Origin: VXNJ01 sp009840625
GTDB taxonomy: Bacteria; Chloroflexota; UBA11872; VXNJ01
Assembly: GCA_965207915.1 (NCBI GenBank)
Contig: OZ242304.1
Location: 1,674,001-1,738,000 of the forward strand
Reading direction: 5' to 3'
Length of the DNA stretch: 64,000 nucleotides
Part shown: one piece after another, positions 57,089 to 64,000 of the stretch
How positions within the stretch are numbered: the stretch's first letter is position 1
How the letters are laid out: the number at the start of each line of letters is the position of its first letter
Position numbers and translations under genes: made by a program
Notes under the pieces: generated by a model
What the model was told of the DNA's origin: nothing
Databases searched by the model: none
Seen by the model: only the letters and a program-made list of their open reading frames with translations

Positions 57089-59803
57089 TTGACTTCGTCC
57101 AATCACTTGAAGAGCAGGCTCCGATCGGGCCTTGCTTTTCCAATCATGCTTGCGGCGGTCGGGCTTCTGCTGGCCTCCCTGGTGTTCGGGTTAGGTGCGA
57201 ATCTAGCCCGCGCGCTTGGGCCTCAGAATGAAGCTGGCGATGCCGGGGCTGGCATCTGCGATTACTCCGAACTGGTGCGTGATGCCATCCTCGCGAACAA
57301 CAGCCAGATGTCGTTCAACTGCAATGATGCGAATTACACAACCGAAGCCGGCGATGCCCAAACTGGGTATTGGGGTGGAGTGAAATCCGACGGCGCACTG
57401 AACGACCTGGACCTTAGAAACAAGGGAATCAGCGCCTTCGAGCCCGGAAAAGGTGAACTCGACGGATTCCGACGCGGTACGCGCATCGACCTTCGCGGTA
57501 ACGGGCTCACCGTCGCAGATTTGAACGTCAAAGATGCCCTTGGAACCCATGACGATTCAGCCACTGACGGACGCAACTACACCAACTTCGGTGATTCGGT
57601 CGTAGGGACCCAGAACGCTGCAGCCGACGATGCGGCTCCCACCGCAAACGCGGCGGCCAATGTTGGACTCACTTTCCTGCTGGATGGTGGATCGACCACT
57701 GCCAACGGGCTGGCGCTTGCCGAATACGAGGGAACGGAAGGCGAAATCCTTTGGGTTACCTTCGAATACGGTAGTCCGCACAAGGATTTCGTGTACCCAG
57801 GTGACCGCGACAAGAACGTCTGGATGCGAGTCGATGTCCACGTTGGACACGATGACCAGAACGGTGCTACCGATGGTGGTAAATCGAGTGCGGTTTCGAT
57901 CTTGGTCAATTCCAGCGATCCCGAGGGAACGCTCTACGCGGTTCCGTTCATGCTTCCGGAAGATTCGGACATAGAAAAAACCGAAAGCGAAGACATTGAT
58001 ATCCGTTACGTGTTCGCAGGTACTTTCGCGGACGCAGTTGCGGGTACAGGGACAGAGTTGACTACCGAATTAGGGGCATTGACCCCGGCACGTACGTTCG
58101 CCTTCGACGGCACGAAATTTGCCAACGGCCTGACCCGAAACGCCGACGATGCAGATCTGTCCATATTGGATGAAGACACTCCGGCCGTACCGGTTGGCGA
58201 TCGCCAGGACGTAATCGAGGACTACATCACCGATTACTTCGGCATCAGTGCCAAGCGGGTCGGTGTTGACCACCTGGCCGGCAAAGTTGCTGGCGCGGCA
58301 GGCGGAGCTACTTACAACGACGGCAACTTGCTGATACTCCCAGTTGGAGCTGCACCACCGGCTACAGGCGTAGATGGAGATGGCAATCCACTTGGTGGAG
58401 CACCAGCTCCCGAGGACGCAATTTCTTCCATCACCGTCGAGGACTTGGCGGGACTTACCGGTCTGACCAAACTGGACCTGTCAAACAACGAAATCTCCGA
58501 ATTGCCCAGCGGGTTGTTCTCCGAAGTTGGGACCGGCGGTAAAGGCGACCTCTCGACTGAGATCAACCTCTTAGGCGACAAGATGGGCCCAACCGGCGAA
58601 GGATTCACACTTGAAAATCTGGGTCTGGTCGGCGATGAATTGGTCGCTGGCCAATACTTGGTCGTGACATCCCCGTACAAGGACAAGCGGGTCGGATTCC
58701 TCCAGTCCTCATACGAGGCGACGGAAGGCGGCGCGTGGGTCTTTGATGTGAACATCACGAGCGATGACGCGACTGACAACGCTGCGATCCAATTCCTCAA
58801 GGTCGGCACTGATTCTGGTGACTTGGCCAAAGACGTCAACAACCATTACGTGAACCTCAAAGACTTGGCTGCAGGCAACTACCGCATTGCGATCGGATTG
58901 CCTGAGAACAAAGACGAGGATGGCGACAACACGCTGATGGCTGCATTCGGCTACCTAGACACGGATGCAGATCCAAATGCTGACGGCGCAACTGCCGTCA
59001 TGGACACGATCCTGGACATCGTTCCGCTGACGATCCGCGACGTCTCATACGCGGCTCCGGCTCCGGCACCGATGATGCCTGAATCCAGCTTCGAATCCGT
59101 TGTTGTCACTCAGAACGAGTACGTAGAGGACGACGACAATCAGGATCTCAAGCACAACATCTCCAACTTCACCGTCACCATTGGTGGTGAGGCAGTTAGT
59201 GCCAACTTCCTGGATGTTTACAACGCCACTGGCGGACTGGAACGGTGGGGACTCCCAACTTCAGAGGTTGTTGAAATCCCCGGGATCGGATTGACTCAGT
59301 TCTTCCAACGCGGAGCGCTTCACTTGGAGAGCAACGCGGAAGTCAAGCGTTTGCTGGCTTGGGATTACGTCGGTGGTCACCTTGGTGACAATGACCAAGG
59401 AGTCGAGGCTGTTCCTGAAACCGCCCCTGAAGGCGGAGAGCAGGTTGGCGCGTTTAACCACTATGTGGCCAACGTGGATGCTGATGGCAATGCCACTGGC
59501 TTCTTGGACTTCTTCAACCGCCTCGGCGGGGTCGAAGCTTTTGGAATTCCCAAAACTGAAGCTCGCGCTGACACCGGCGCAGATGGAACGCTGATGGAGC
59601 CTGGCACGACCGCCGGATTCACCCGTCAGTACTTCCAAGCCGCAGTGTTCGAGTTGGGTCCGGACGGTAGTCCGAGGCTGACCTTGCTCGGTGACACCTT
59701 GCGCGGCATTCTGGTTCCCGGTTACGCCGACATAGACGCCTTCGGCGCTGCCGATGCACTGTCGGTCGGCGACGAAGTTTCTCCCCCGGTGATTGACTCA
59801 TAA
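57089..59803 (+). CDS. Large secreted acidic surface-type protein (paralogue B)
   Basis: About 904 residues from a TTG at 57089 with AGGAGG five bases upstream. The signal peptide is SGLAFPIMLAAVGLLLASLVFGLGANLARA. Two LRR-like patches (GTRIDLRGNGLTVADL; LTKLDLSNNEISELPSGLFSEVG) and beta-rich acidic segments match paralogue A, including DDADLSILDEDTPAVPVGDRQDVI. The C-terminus carries a repeated module with FLDVYNATGGLERWGLPTSE.. QFFQRGALHLE and FLDFFNRLGGVEAFGIPKTE.. RQYFQAAVFEL. This GG-F-G-P-T/Y-F-Q module is frequent in secreted Chloroflexota proteins. A cell-surface role is inferred. A good terminator follows. Confidence 0.75.
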   Translation: MTSSNHLKSRLRSGLAFPIMLAAVGLLLASLVFGLGANLARALGPQNEAGDAGAGICDYSELVRDAILANNSQMSFNCNDANYTTEAGDAQTGYWGGVKSDGALNDLDLRNKGISAFEPGKGELDGFRRGTRIDLRGNGLTVADLNVKDALGTHDDSATDGRNYTNFGDSVVGTQNAAADDAAPTANAAANVGLTFLLDGGSTTANGLALAEYEGTEGEILWVTFEYGSPHKDFVYPGDRDKNVWMRVDVHVGHDDQNGATDGGKSSAVSILVNSSDPEGTLYAVPFMLPEDSDIEKTESEDIDIRYVFAGTFADAVAGTGTELTTELGALTPARTFAFDGTKFANGLTRNADDADLSILDEDTPAVPVGDRQDVIEDYITDYFGISAKRVGVDHLAGKVAGAAGGATYNDGNLLILPVGAAPPATGVDGDGNPLGGAPAPEDAISSITVEDLAGLTGLTKLDLSNNEISELPSGLFSEVGTGGKGDLSTEINLLGDKMGPTGEGFTLENLGLVGDELVAGQYLVVTSPYKDKRVGFLQSSYEATEGGAWVFDVNITSDDATDNAAIQFLKVGTDSGDLAKDVNNHYVNLKDLAAGNYRIAIGLPENKDEDGDNTLMAAFGYLDTDADPNADGATAVMDTILDIVPLTIRDVSYAAPAPAPMMPESSFESVVVTQNEYVEDDDNQDLKHNISNFTVTIGGEAVSANFLDVYNATGGLERWGLPTSEVVEIPGIGLTQFFQRGALHLESNAEVKRLLAWDYVGGHLGDNDQGVEAVPETAPEGGEQVGAFNHYVANVDADGNATGFLDFFNRLGGVEAFGIPKTEARADTGADGTLMEPGTTAGFTRQYFQAAVFELGPDGSPRLTLLGDTLRGILVPGYADIDAFGAADALSVGDEVSPPVIDS

Positions 59804-59827
59804 ATCGCTGGGCGTCCTAGCAACAGG

Positions 59828-59864
59828 CTGGGCGGGCCCGAAAGGGCCCGCCCAGTTGCTTTTT
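59828..59864 (+). terminator. Rho-independent terminator
   Basis: A 12-bp perfect stem (CTGGGCGGGCCC and complement) with a GAAA tetraloop is followed by TTGCTTTTT. It closes the transcript of the secreted-protein gene and lies before moaE, so the latter needs its own promoter or start downstream. Confidence 0.92.
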
Positions 59865-59910
59865 GAGGGTTAAACAGGTGAGAACGGCGGGAATCGGAGG
59901 CCGGCATACT

Positions 59911-60366
59911 TTGAGTCACAACGAAACCTCCATCCAAGTCGCATTGCGCGCGGAAAAGCTCGATAGCAACGCGATCGAGCAAAAAATCGAAAGCCCTGCC
60001 AATGGAGCCCAGTGCGTGTTCAGGGGTGTTGTACGACGTGACTCTGATCTGAACCCGGTCGAATCGCTTGAGTACGAGGCTTATTCCGAAATGGCGACCC
60101 GACAGCTCCAGGAAATGGCCGAGGACGCCAGCAAAAAGTGGCCCGGCGCGCGGATCGCGATGGAGCACCGGCTGGGTTCGGTCCCGATCGGTGAGCCAAG
60201 CGTCATAATCGCGGTCGGAACCCCGCACAGGGCTGAGGCATTTGCCTGTTGCCGATACCTCATAGAGGAGTTAAAACACCGGGTGCCGATCTGGAAAAAA
60301 GAATTCGGCGCAACCGGTTCGCGCTGGGTCGACGATTCGCGCGCAGCAGCGGATCAATCCGAATGA
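59911..60366 (+). CDS. moaE: Molybdopterin synthase catalytic subunit
   Basis: 151 residues from a TTG at 59911 with GGAGG ten bases upstream; the frame extends back into the terminator, so the longer start is unlikely. Family blocks: CVFRGVVRRDSDLNPVESLEYEAY, RIAMEHRLGSVPIGEPSVIIAV, HRAEAFACCRYLIEELKHRVPIWKKE. The lysine of PIWKKE is catalytic. MoaE transfers sulfur from MoaD thiocarboxylate to precursor Z in molybdenum cofactor synthesis. No moaD or other moa gene lies in the window. Confidence 0.92.
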   Translation: MSHNETSIQVALRAEKLDSNAIEQKIESPANGAQCVFRGVVRRDSDLNPVESLEYEAYSEMATRQLQEMAEDASKKWPGARIAMEHRLGSVPIGEPSVIIAVGTPHRAEAFACCRYLIEELKHRVPIWKKEFGATGSRWVDDSRAAADQSE

Positions 60367-60696
60367 TCGAATCGCTCGCGGCCCAATATGCTGGCGATTA
60401 GACATAAAAGGACATATAGTTAGTCCCCAATTGGCAGGCTGAGCCGGTGTTTTGGACCCGATCGAGCGCCCCTCATGCCAATGTCGCTTGCCAAGCCCCT
60501 GCGGAAGACTCTAGTGGCCTCTATCGCCGCCGTGGAGCGCCGTTCTCGCGCAATTCAAACCAGACTGCATGACCCGGTCGTATTGACTCCGGATAGCCAA
60601 TACGCTGCCGATCGACCCACCCCATGAATTTGGGTTTCCGGTTGCGGGCGACCAGCAGGATCCACGCGCTTATGAAAGTAATTGGAAGTGATCGTA
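60367..60696. other. Intergenic region before the substrate-binding protein
   Basis: About 330 bases without a supported gene. An AT-rich patch near 60405-60425 (GACATAAAAGGACATATAG) could hold a promoter. No riboswitch-like structure is evident. Confidence 0.45.
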
Positions 60697-61812
60697 ATGA
60701 TTGATCTGCGTTCCAATTCCCGGATCAAATTGGGATTCGCACTGGCACTTGTGGCCATGGTTATTGCGGTCGCTTGCGAAGCGCCCAAGTCAGAGCCTGT
60801 GGATGCCGGCGCCGCAGATGAATCTCACCGCATCTTTGTCGTGCACTCTTACAGCACTGCATTCCCATGGACCGCGGACCTCCATGAAGGGATCGCCAAC
60901 GGCCTTTCTGAGAGCGGTCTTAATCCGGATCGCGATTACCAGTTGCAGACCTTCTATATGGACACCAGGATCAACTTCACAACCCCAGAGCAGATCCAAG
61001 AGCGGGCTGCCGAGGCCCTCGAAGCGTTGCAAGATTTTGTGCCCGACATCCTCTTTGTCACAGACGATATCGCGCTCGAGCACGTGGCCGTCAGGTACGC
61101 CGAGCAAAACCCCAGCGATCCCCTCCCCACGGTGTTCGCCGGCGTCAACGTCGACCCGACGGTCTACGCCCCCATAAGCAGTCTTGACGTGCCTGGCGGA
61201 TCGATTACTGGGGCCTTGGAGCGCATTCCATACGAAGAAGCGTTCGCGACGGCTCAACGGCTCTTTCCTGATGCGACCAGGGTCGTGATTATTGGCGATG
61301 CTGGCTCAGCTACCCAATCGGCTCGTGCCGCGTTCATGCTCGGCGACCAGTCGGCTGATTACGGGCCGATTGAAGTAGTCGATTTCCTTCTGTTTGAGGA
61401 ATTTGAACAGTGGAAGATCGCCGTTGCCGAGTTTCAAAACGAGGCCGACCTAATCGCCGTTCTGAACTTCCACCAGCTGCGCGATGCCGGAGGAGCCATC
61501 GTTGCGCCATCGGAGGTAATCGACTGGATGGTGGCCAATAACGATCTCCCCGAAATTGGCCTGCTGGCGGACTGGGCACGGGATGGAATTCTCGTTGCTG
61601 TGGGCAATTCAGGTCTCAAGACCGGGGCATATGTCGGTGCCCTGGGCGCGGACATCCTCGATGGCGCCGATCCCGCAACGACGCCGATCGTGGATCCGAA
61701 ACAGACGGACGTTAACTTCAACCTGGCGCGTGCCCGCAGCCTCGGGATCGAGTTCGCCCCTGATGAGGTAGATGCGACCGATATGGCGTTCGAGGCAATC
61801 GGCGAACGATAG
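60697..61812 (+). CDS. ABC-transporter substrate-binding lipoprotein
   Basis: 371 residues from ATG 60697. A signal peptide ends in a lipobox-like VIAVAC. The mature part resembles the ABC substrate-binding family PF04392: IFVVHSYSTAFPWTADLHEGIANGL, DILFVTDDIALEHVAV, LPTVFAGVNVDP, GSITGALERIPYEEAFATAQRLFPDATRVVIIGD. No permease or ATPase gene is adjacent, and the ligand is unknown; aromatic or hydrophobic amino acids are suggested for relatives. Alternatively it could be a sensor input protein. Confidence 0.8.
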   Translation: MIDLRSNSRIKLGFALALVAMVIAVACEAPKSEPVDAGAADESHRIFVVHSYSTAFPWTADLHEGIANGLSESGLNPDRDYQLQTFYMDTRINFTTPEQIQERAAEALEALQDFVPDILFVTDDIALEHVAVRYAEQNPSDPLPTVFAGVNVDPTVYAPISSLDVPGGSITGALERIPYEEAFATAQRLFPDATRVVIIGDAGSATQSARAAFMLGDQSADYGPIEVVDFLLFEEFEQWKIAVAEFQNEADLIAVLNFHQLRDAGGAIVAPSEVIDWMVANNDLPEIGLLADWARDGILVAVGNSGLKTGAYVGALGADILDGADPATTPIVDPKQTDVNFNLARARSLGIEFAPDEVDATDMAFEAIGER

Positions 61813-62004
61813 ACACGGGCGTGCCTGGTGGCCGTTTGATTACGCGATCCCCGCGCAGTCTTAGCTAGCAGCCTCGATCATTTAAGTGCAGCGCGACCCC
61901 GAAGCTGCAGGGGGATTGGCCAATTCGCCCGGTCTGGATTTGAACTGCCCGAAACTGTGAATCGGGCCCGAAGTCTTCGATGGCCAGATCGCCCAAACAA
62001 GCAA

Positions 62005-63192
62005 TTACACTGCGGGGTTTCGGGATGGGCGAAAAACCGTGCCTATGCCGACTGCAACCGGTCCAATCAGCAACAGCCACATCGAAACACTCAGCCCCCA
62101 GTTCTCCGCCAATAGCGCCAATCCCAGGGGCAGTACTGCAGCCACAATCCCGAACAGGTTTCCCAACGCGACAACGGTGCCGCTGCGCCCCGGCAGCGAC
62201 GCGTAGGCCCGTGATTGCAGGATCGGGTACCAACCCGCTGTAGCGAATCCAAGTATGCTGACCATCAGCAATTTGATGGGCAATGTCGAAGCCAATAGAA
62301 ACGCCGGGTAAATCAACAGGACGACCACGACACTAATCCGCAAAAAGCGCAACGGACGAACTCGTTCCAGCAGCGGGATGAGGATCAAATCCCCGAACAA
62401 CCCGGCTCCGATCCAAACTGCCAACACCAAGGCCGCGCTTGTCTCGGTTACTCCGGCGACATCGACCATGTAAAGCGTCAGGAAGCTCTTGAACAGATCG
62501 AGCATCAGATCAGATGCCTGAAGCAGCACCTGCCATCTGGCGACATCGAATTGCCGAAGGGCGGCGAACGCCGAAATTGCCGCTTGTCTGATCGACGGCG
62601 CGTCGTCCGCCGGATTGGGACGGAACATGCGCGTCGGCAAGCGAAATGTAGGGGCAAGCGCCAGTACGGCAATCAGAGCGCAACCCAGTACCGCGCCACG
62701 CCAGCCGATCGCAACGGCAACCAGAGCCGCGAGGGCGAGCGGCCCAGCAACATTCCCCAATGAACCTGCGAAATTCCACCTGGCCATGTTTTGCGCACGT
62801 CGCTTCAGGTCGAAATCCATTAAGGATGCTTGCGAGAGACTGACGAACGCTCCTGAGGCGGGGAAGAAGATGAGCCAAGCAATCAGAAGGATTGGAAACC
62901 CCTGGCTTACGGCGAAAAGCACCAGTGAAATTGCGTAAAAGGTGCCGCCGGCAATAACAATCCGTCTGCGGTGACCCACGTCGCCCAAGATCCCGATCAC
63001 TGGCTCGATGCAGACCGATGCCAATCCCGGGACGCTCAATACCACGCCGATTTGGAGATAGCTCAGATTCAGATCGGTTCTGATATGCGGCCACGCCGCG
63101 CTTACCACGCCGTCTACGAGCTCGTCGAGAAATGCGATAGCAAGGAATAAGACGACCGCTCCGGTGCGGGAGGTGATTCGCTTAGGTGGCAT
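62005..63192 (-). CDS. Major facilitator superfamily transporter
   Basis: 395 residues from ATG 63192, about 12 hydrophobic segments. The MFS loop motif between helices 2 and 3 is present as GILGDVGHRRRIVIAGG (G-x-x-x-D-x-x-x-R-R), followed by helices with the MFS pattern. No substrate-specific motif is recognised. The gene stands alone between a substrate-binding protein and fabF, so its substrate is unknown. Confidence 0.85.
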   Translation of the reverse strand: MPPKRITSRTGAVVLFLAIAFLDELVDGVVSAAWPHIRTDLNLSYLQIGVVLSVPGLASVCIEPVIGILGDVGHRRRIVIAGGTFYAISLVLFAVSQGFPILLIAWLIFFPASGAFVSLSQASLMDFDLKRRAQNMARWNFAGSLGNVAGPLALAALVAVAIGWRGAVLGCALIAVLALAPTFRLPTRMFRPNPADDAPSIRQAAISAFAALRQFDVARWQVLLQASDLMLDLFKSFLTLYMVDVAGVTETSAALVLAVWIGAGLFGDLILIPLLERVRPLRFLRISVVVVLLIYPAFLLASTLPIKLLMVSILGFATAGWYPILQSRAYASLPGRSGTVVALGNLFGIVAAVLPLGLALLAENWGLSVSMWLLLIGPVAVGIGTVFRPSRNPAV

Positions 63193-63683
63193 CGTCAAGG
63201 ATCTTCGCCAAACTAGGCTGCCTTGGCAGCTGGCAGAGGGAGCATTTCATTTGGACGCTTCACCGCTGTCAGCGCAACGTGCGGGTACGGGCCAGCAATG
63301 CCCTTTCAAGCAACGCATCTCCCGAATCGATTGCAAAGCGGTGGATTTGTTGGATGGAGCGTGAAACGAAGTTGAAATGAATTTGAAACGAAATCGCAGA
63401 TTTGCTGTCCGCCCGAGGAGTGAAGTTCGACATGAGCCGGCAATGAAACTGAAATCGCGACTAAATTGAGCAGGGGCTCGGCGGACTGAGCGATTGGACC
63501 GGTCGGTTCCCGCGTCTCTCGAAGCAGGGCGAGCAAGTCAACCGGTCCAGGAAGCCATATCGTTGGTCGGTCCGAAGTGGCCCAATCCGCAGCCAGCAAG
63601 GCGGCGGGGACCGGCAATTCGCCAATAAAATCGGCAGGGCTGCCTACGAGGCCCCGAGGTTGAAGAGTAAACGGATAGGTTCA
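63193..63683. other. Intergenic region before fabF
   Basis: About 490 bases. Near 63361-63400 and 63440-63470 there are loose repeats of TGAAACGAA and TGAAATGAA type. Frames on both strands show no motif. It should hold divergent promoters for the MFS gene and fabF. Confidence 0.45.
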
Positions 63684-64000
63684 TTGGGCCAACCAATCGC
63701 GATCACCGGCATCGGCCTGGTGACCCCCTTGGGCAACGACCCGGACACGTTGATGGGCAATTTGATGTCGGGGAAGTGCGCAATTGGCCGGATCGATTAT
63801 TTTGACCCTTCGCCCTACTCCTGCCAGTTGGCCGCCCAGGTGCGGGACTTTGATGCCAGGGAAGTAATGGGGCGCGATTACCGGCGCACCGACCAGTTCG
63901 TGCATTTCGCCGTAGGCGCGGCCAGGTCTGCGATAGCCGATTCCGGCCTGGAATTGGATGGCAACGACGAGCTCCGCGAGTCGACTGGCGTATTTGTCGG
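63684..64000 (+). CDS. fabF: Beta-ketoacyl-ACP synthase II, 5' part
   Basis: A frame open to the right edge from a TTG at 63684 (another TTG at 63660 is possible) encodes GQPIAITGIGLVTPLGNDPDTLMGNLMSG, the typical KAS N-terminus. It continues IDYFDPSPYSCQLAAQVRDFDAREVMG, RRTDQFVHFAVGAARSAIADSGLEL and STGVFVG. The catalytic Cys-His-His lie beyond the window. FabF elongates fatty acids in the cytosol. Confidence 0.9.
   Translation, partial: MGQPIAITGIGLVTPLGNDPDTLMGNLMSGKCAIGRIDYFDPSPYSCQLAAQVRDFDAREVMGRDYRRTDQFVHFAVGAARSAIADSGLELDGNDELRESTGVFV

Noticed and set aside
61920..61950. tRNA T-arm-like word (GTTCAAATCC on the minus strand)
   Set aside because: The flanking bases do not pair and no anticodon or acceptor arm is present.

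Overview
The window looks like part of a bacterial chromosome, most likely from an uncultured Chloroflexota lineage (my inference). The evidence is the gene set and order rpmE-DUF1385-prfA-prmC, the tandem 'GG-x-E-x-F/W-G-x-P' C-terminal module of a secreted protein, moderately high GC outside the islands, and frequent TTG start codons. No rRNA gene is present to place it more precisely.

Layout. (1) 1-8.4 kb is an accessory, defence-like region: a PLD-fold protein running off the left edge and coupled to a DUF6361-type protein, then two divergent paralogous PD-(D/E)XK nucleases flanking a coiled-coil lipoprotein with an HNH-like segment and a conserved 125-aa protein. (2) 8.8-12.7 kb holds a ThDP-dependent acetolactate-synthase-like enzyme and a secreted Fn3 plus 17-repeat plant-type LRR protein. 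(3) 13-26.2 kb is a mosaic mobile island: a broken J-domain gene; a set of small genes with an IS1595-family transposase, bounded by a matching inverted terminal sequence about 5 kb away; a DNA methyltransferase-HNH fusion gene split by an IS21 element whose target duplication can be read; a TIR-domain protein; and a translationally adjacent HNH nuclease/nucleotidyltransferase pair.

(4) 26.5-44.7 kb is housekeeping: glmU, ispE, ybeY, tRNA-Gln, a large secreted protein, rpsU, a WecA/MraY-like transferase, rpmE, DUF1385, prfA, prmC, guaB, greA, lysS, serS, a MidA-type methyltransferase and a hydantoinase/oxoprolinase. (5) 44.9-56.8 kb is a tightly packed complex I operon in the order nuoA-C-D-G-H-I-J-K-L-M-N. 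It lacks nuoB, nuoE and nuoF, so those subunits must be encoded elsewhere if the complex is conventional. (6) 57-64 kb has a second large secreted protein (paralogous to the one at 29.5-31.4 kb), moaE, a substrate-binding lipoprotein, an MFS transporter and the start of fabF.

The translation genes (rpsU, rpmE, prfA, prmC, lysS, serS, tRNA-Gln), precursor genes (glmU, ispE, guaB) and respiratory operon form the stable backbone. The two accessory regions carry nucleases, a methyltransferase, a TIR protein and insertion sequences, the usual content of a defence island. The most interesting candidates are the IS1595-type element with passenger genes (13.78-18.84 kb), the PD-(D/E)XK pair with the HNH-like lipoprotein, the HNH-nucleotidyltransferase pair, and a structured, possibly non-coding segment near 16.1 kb.
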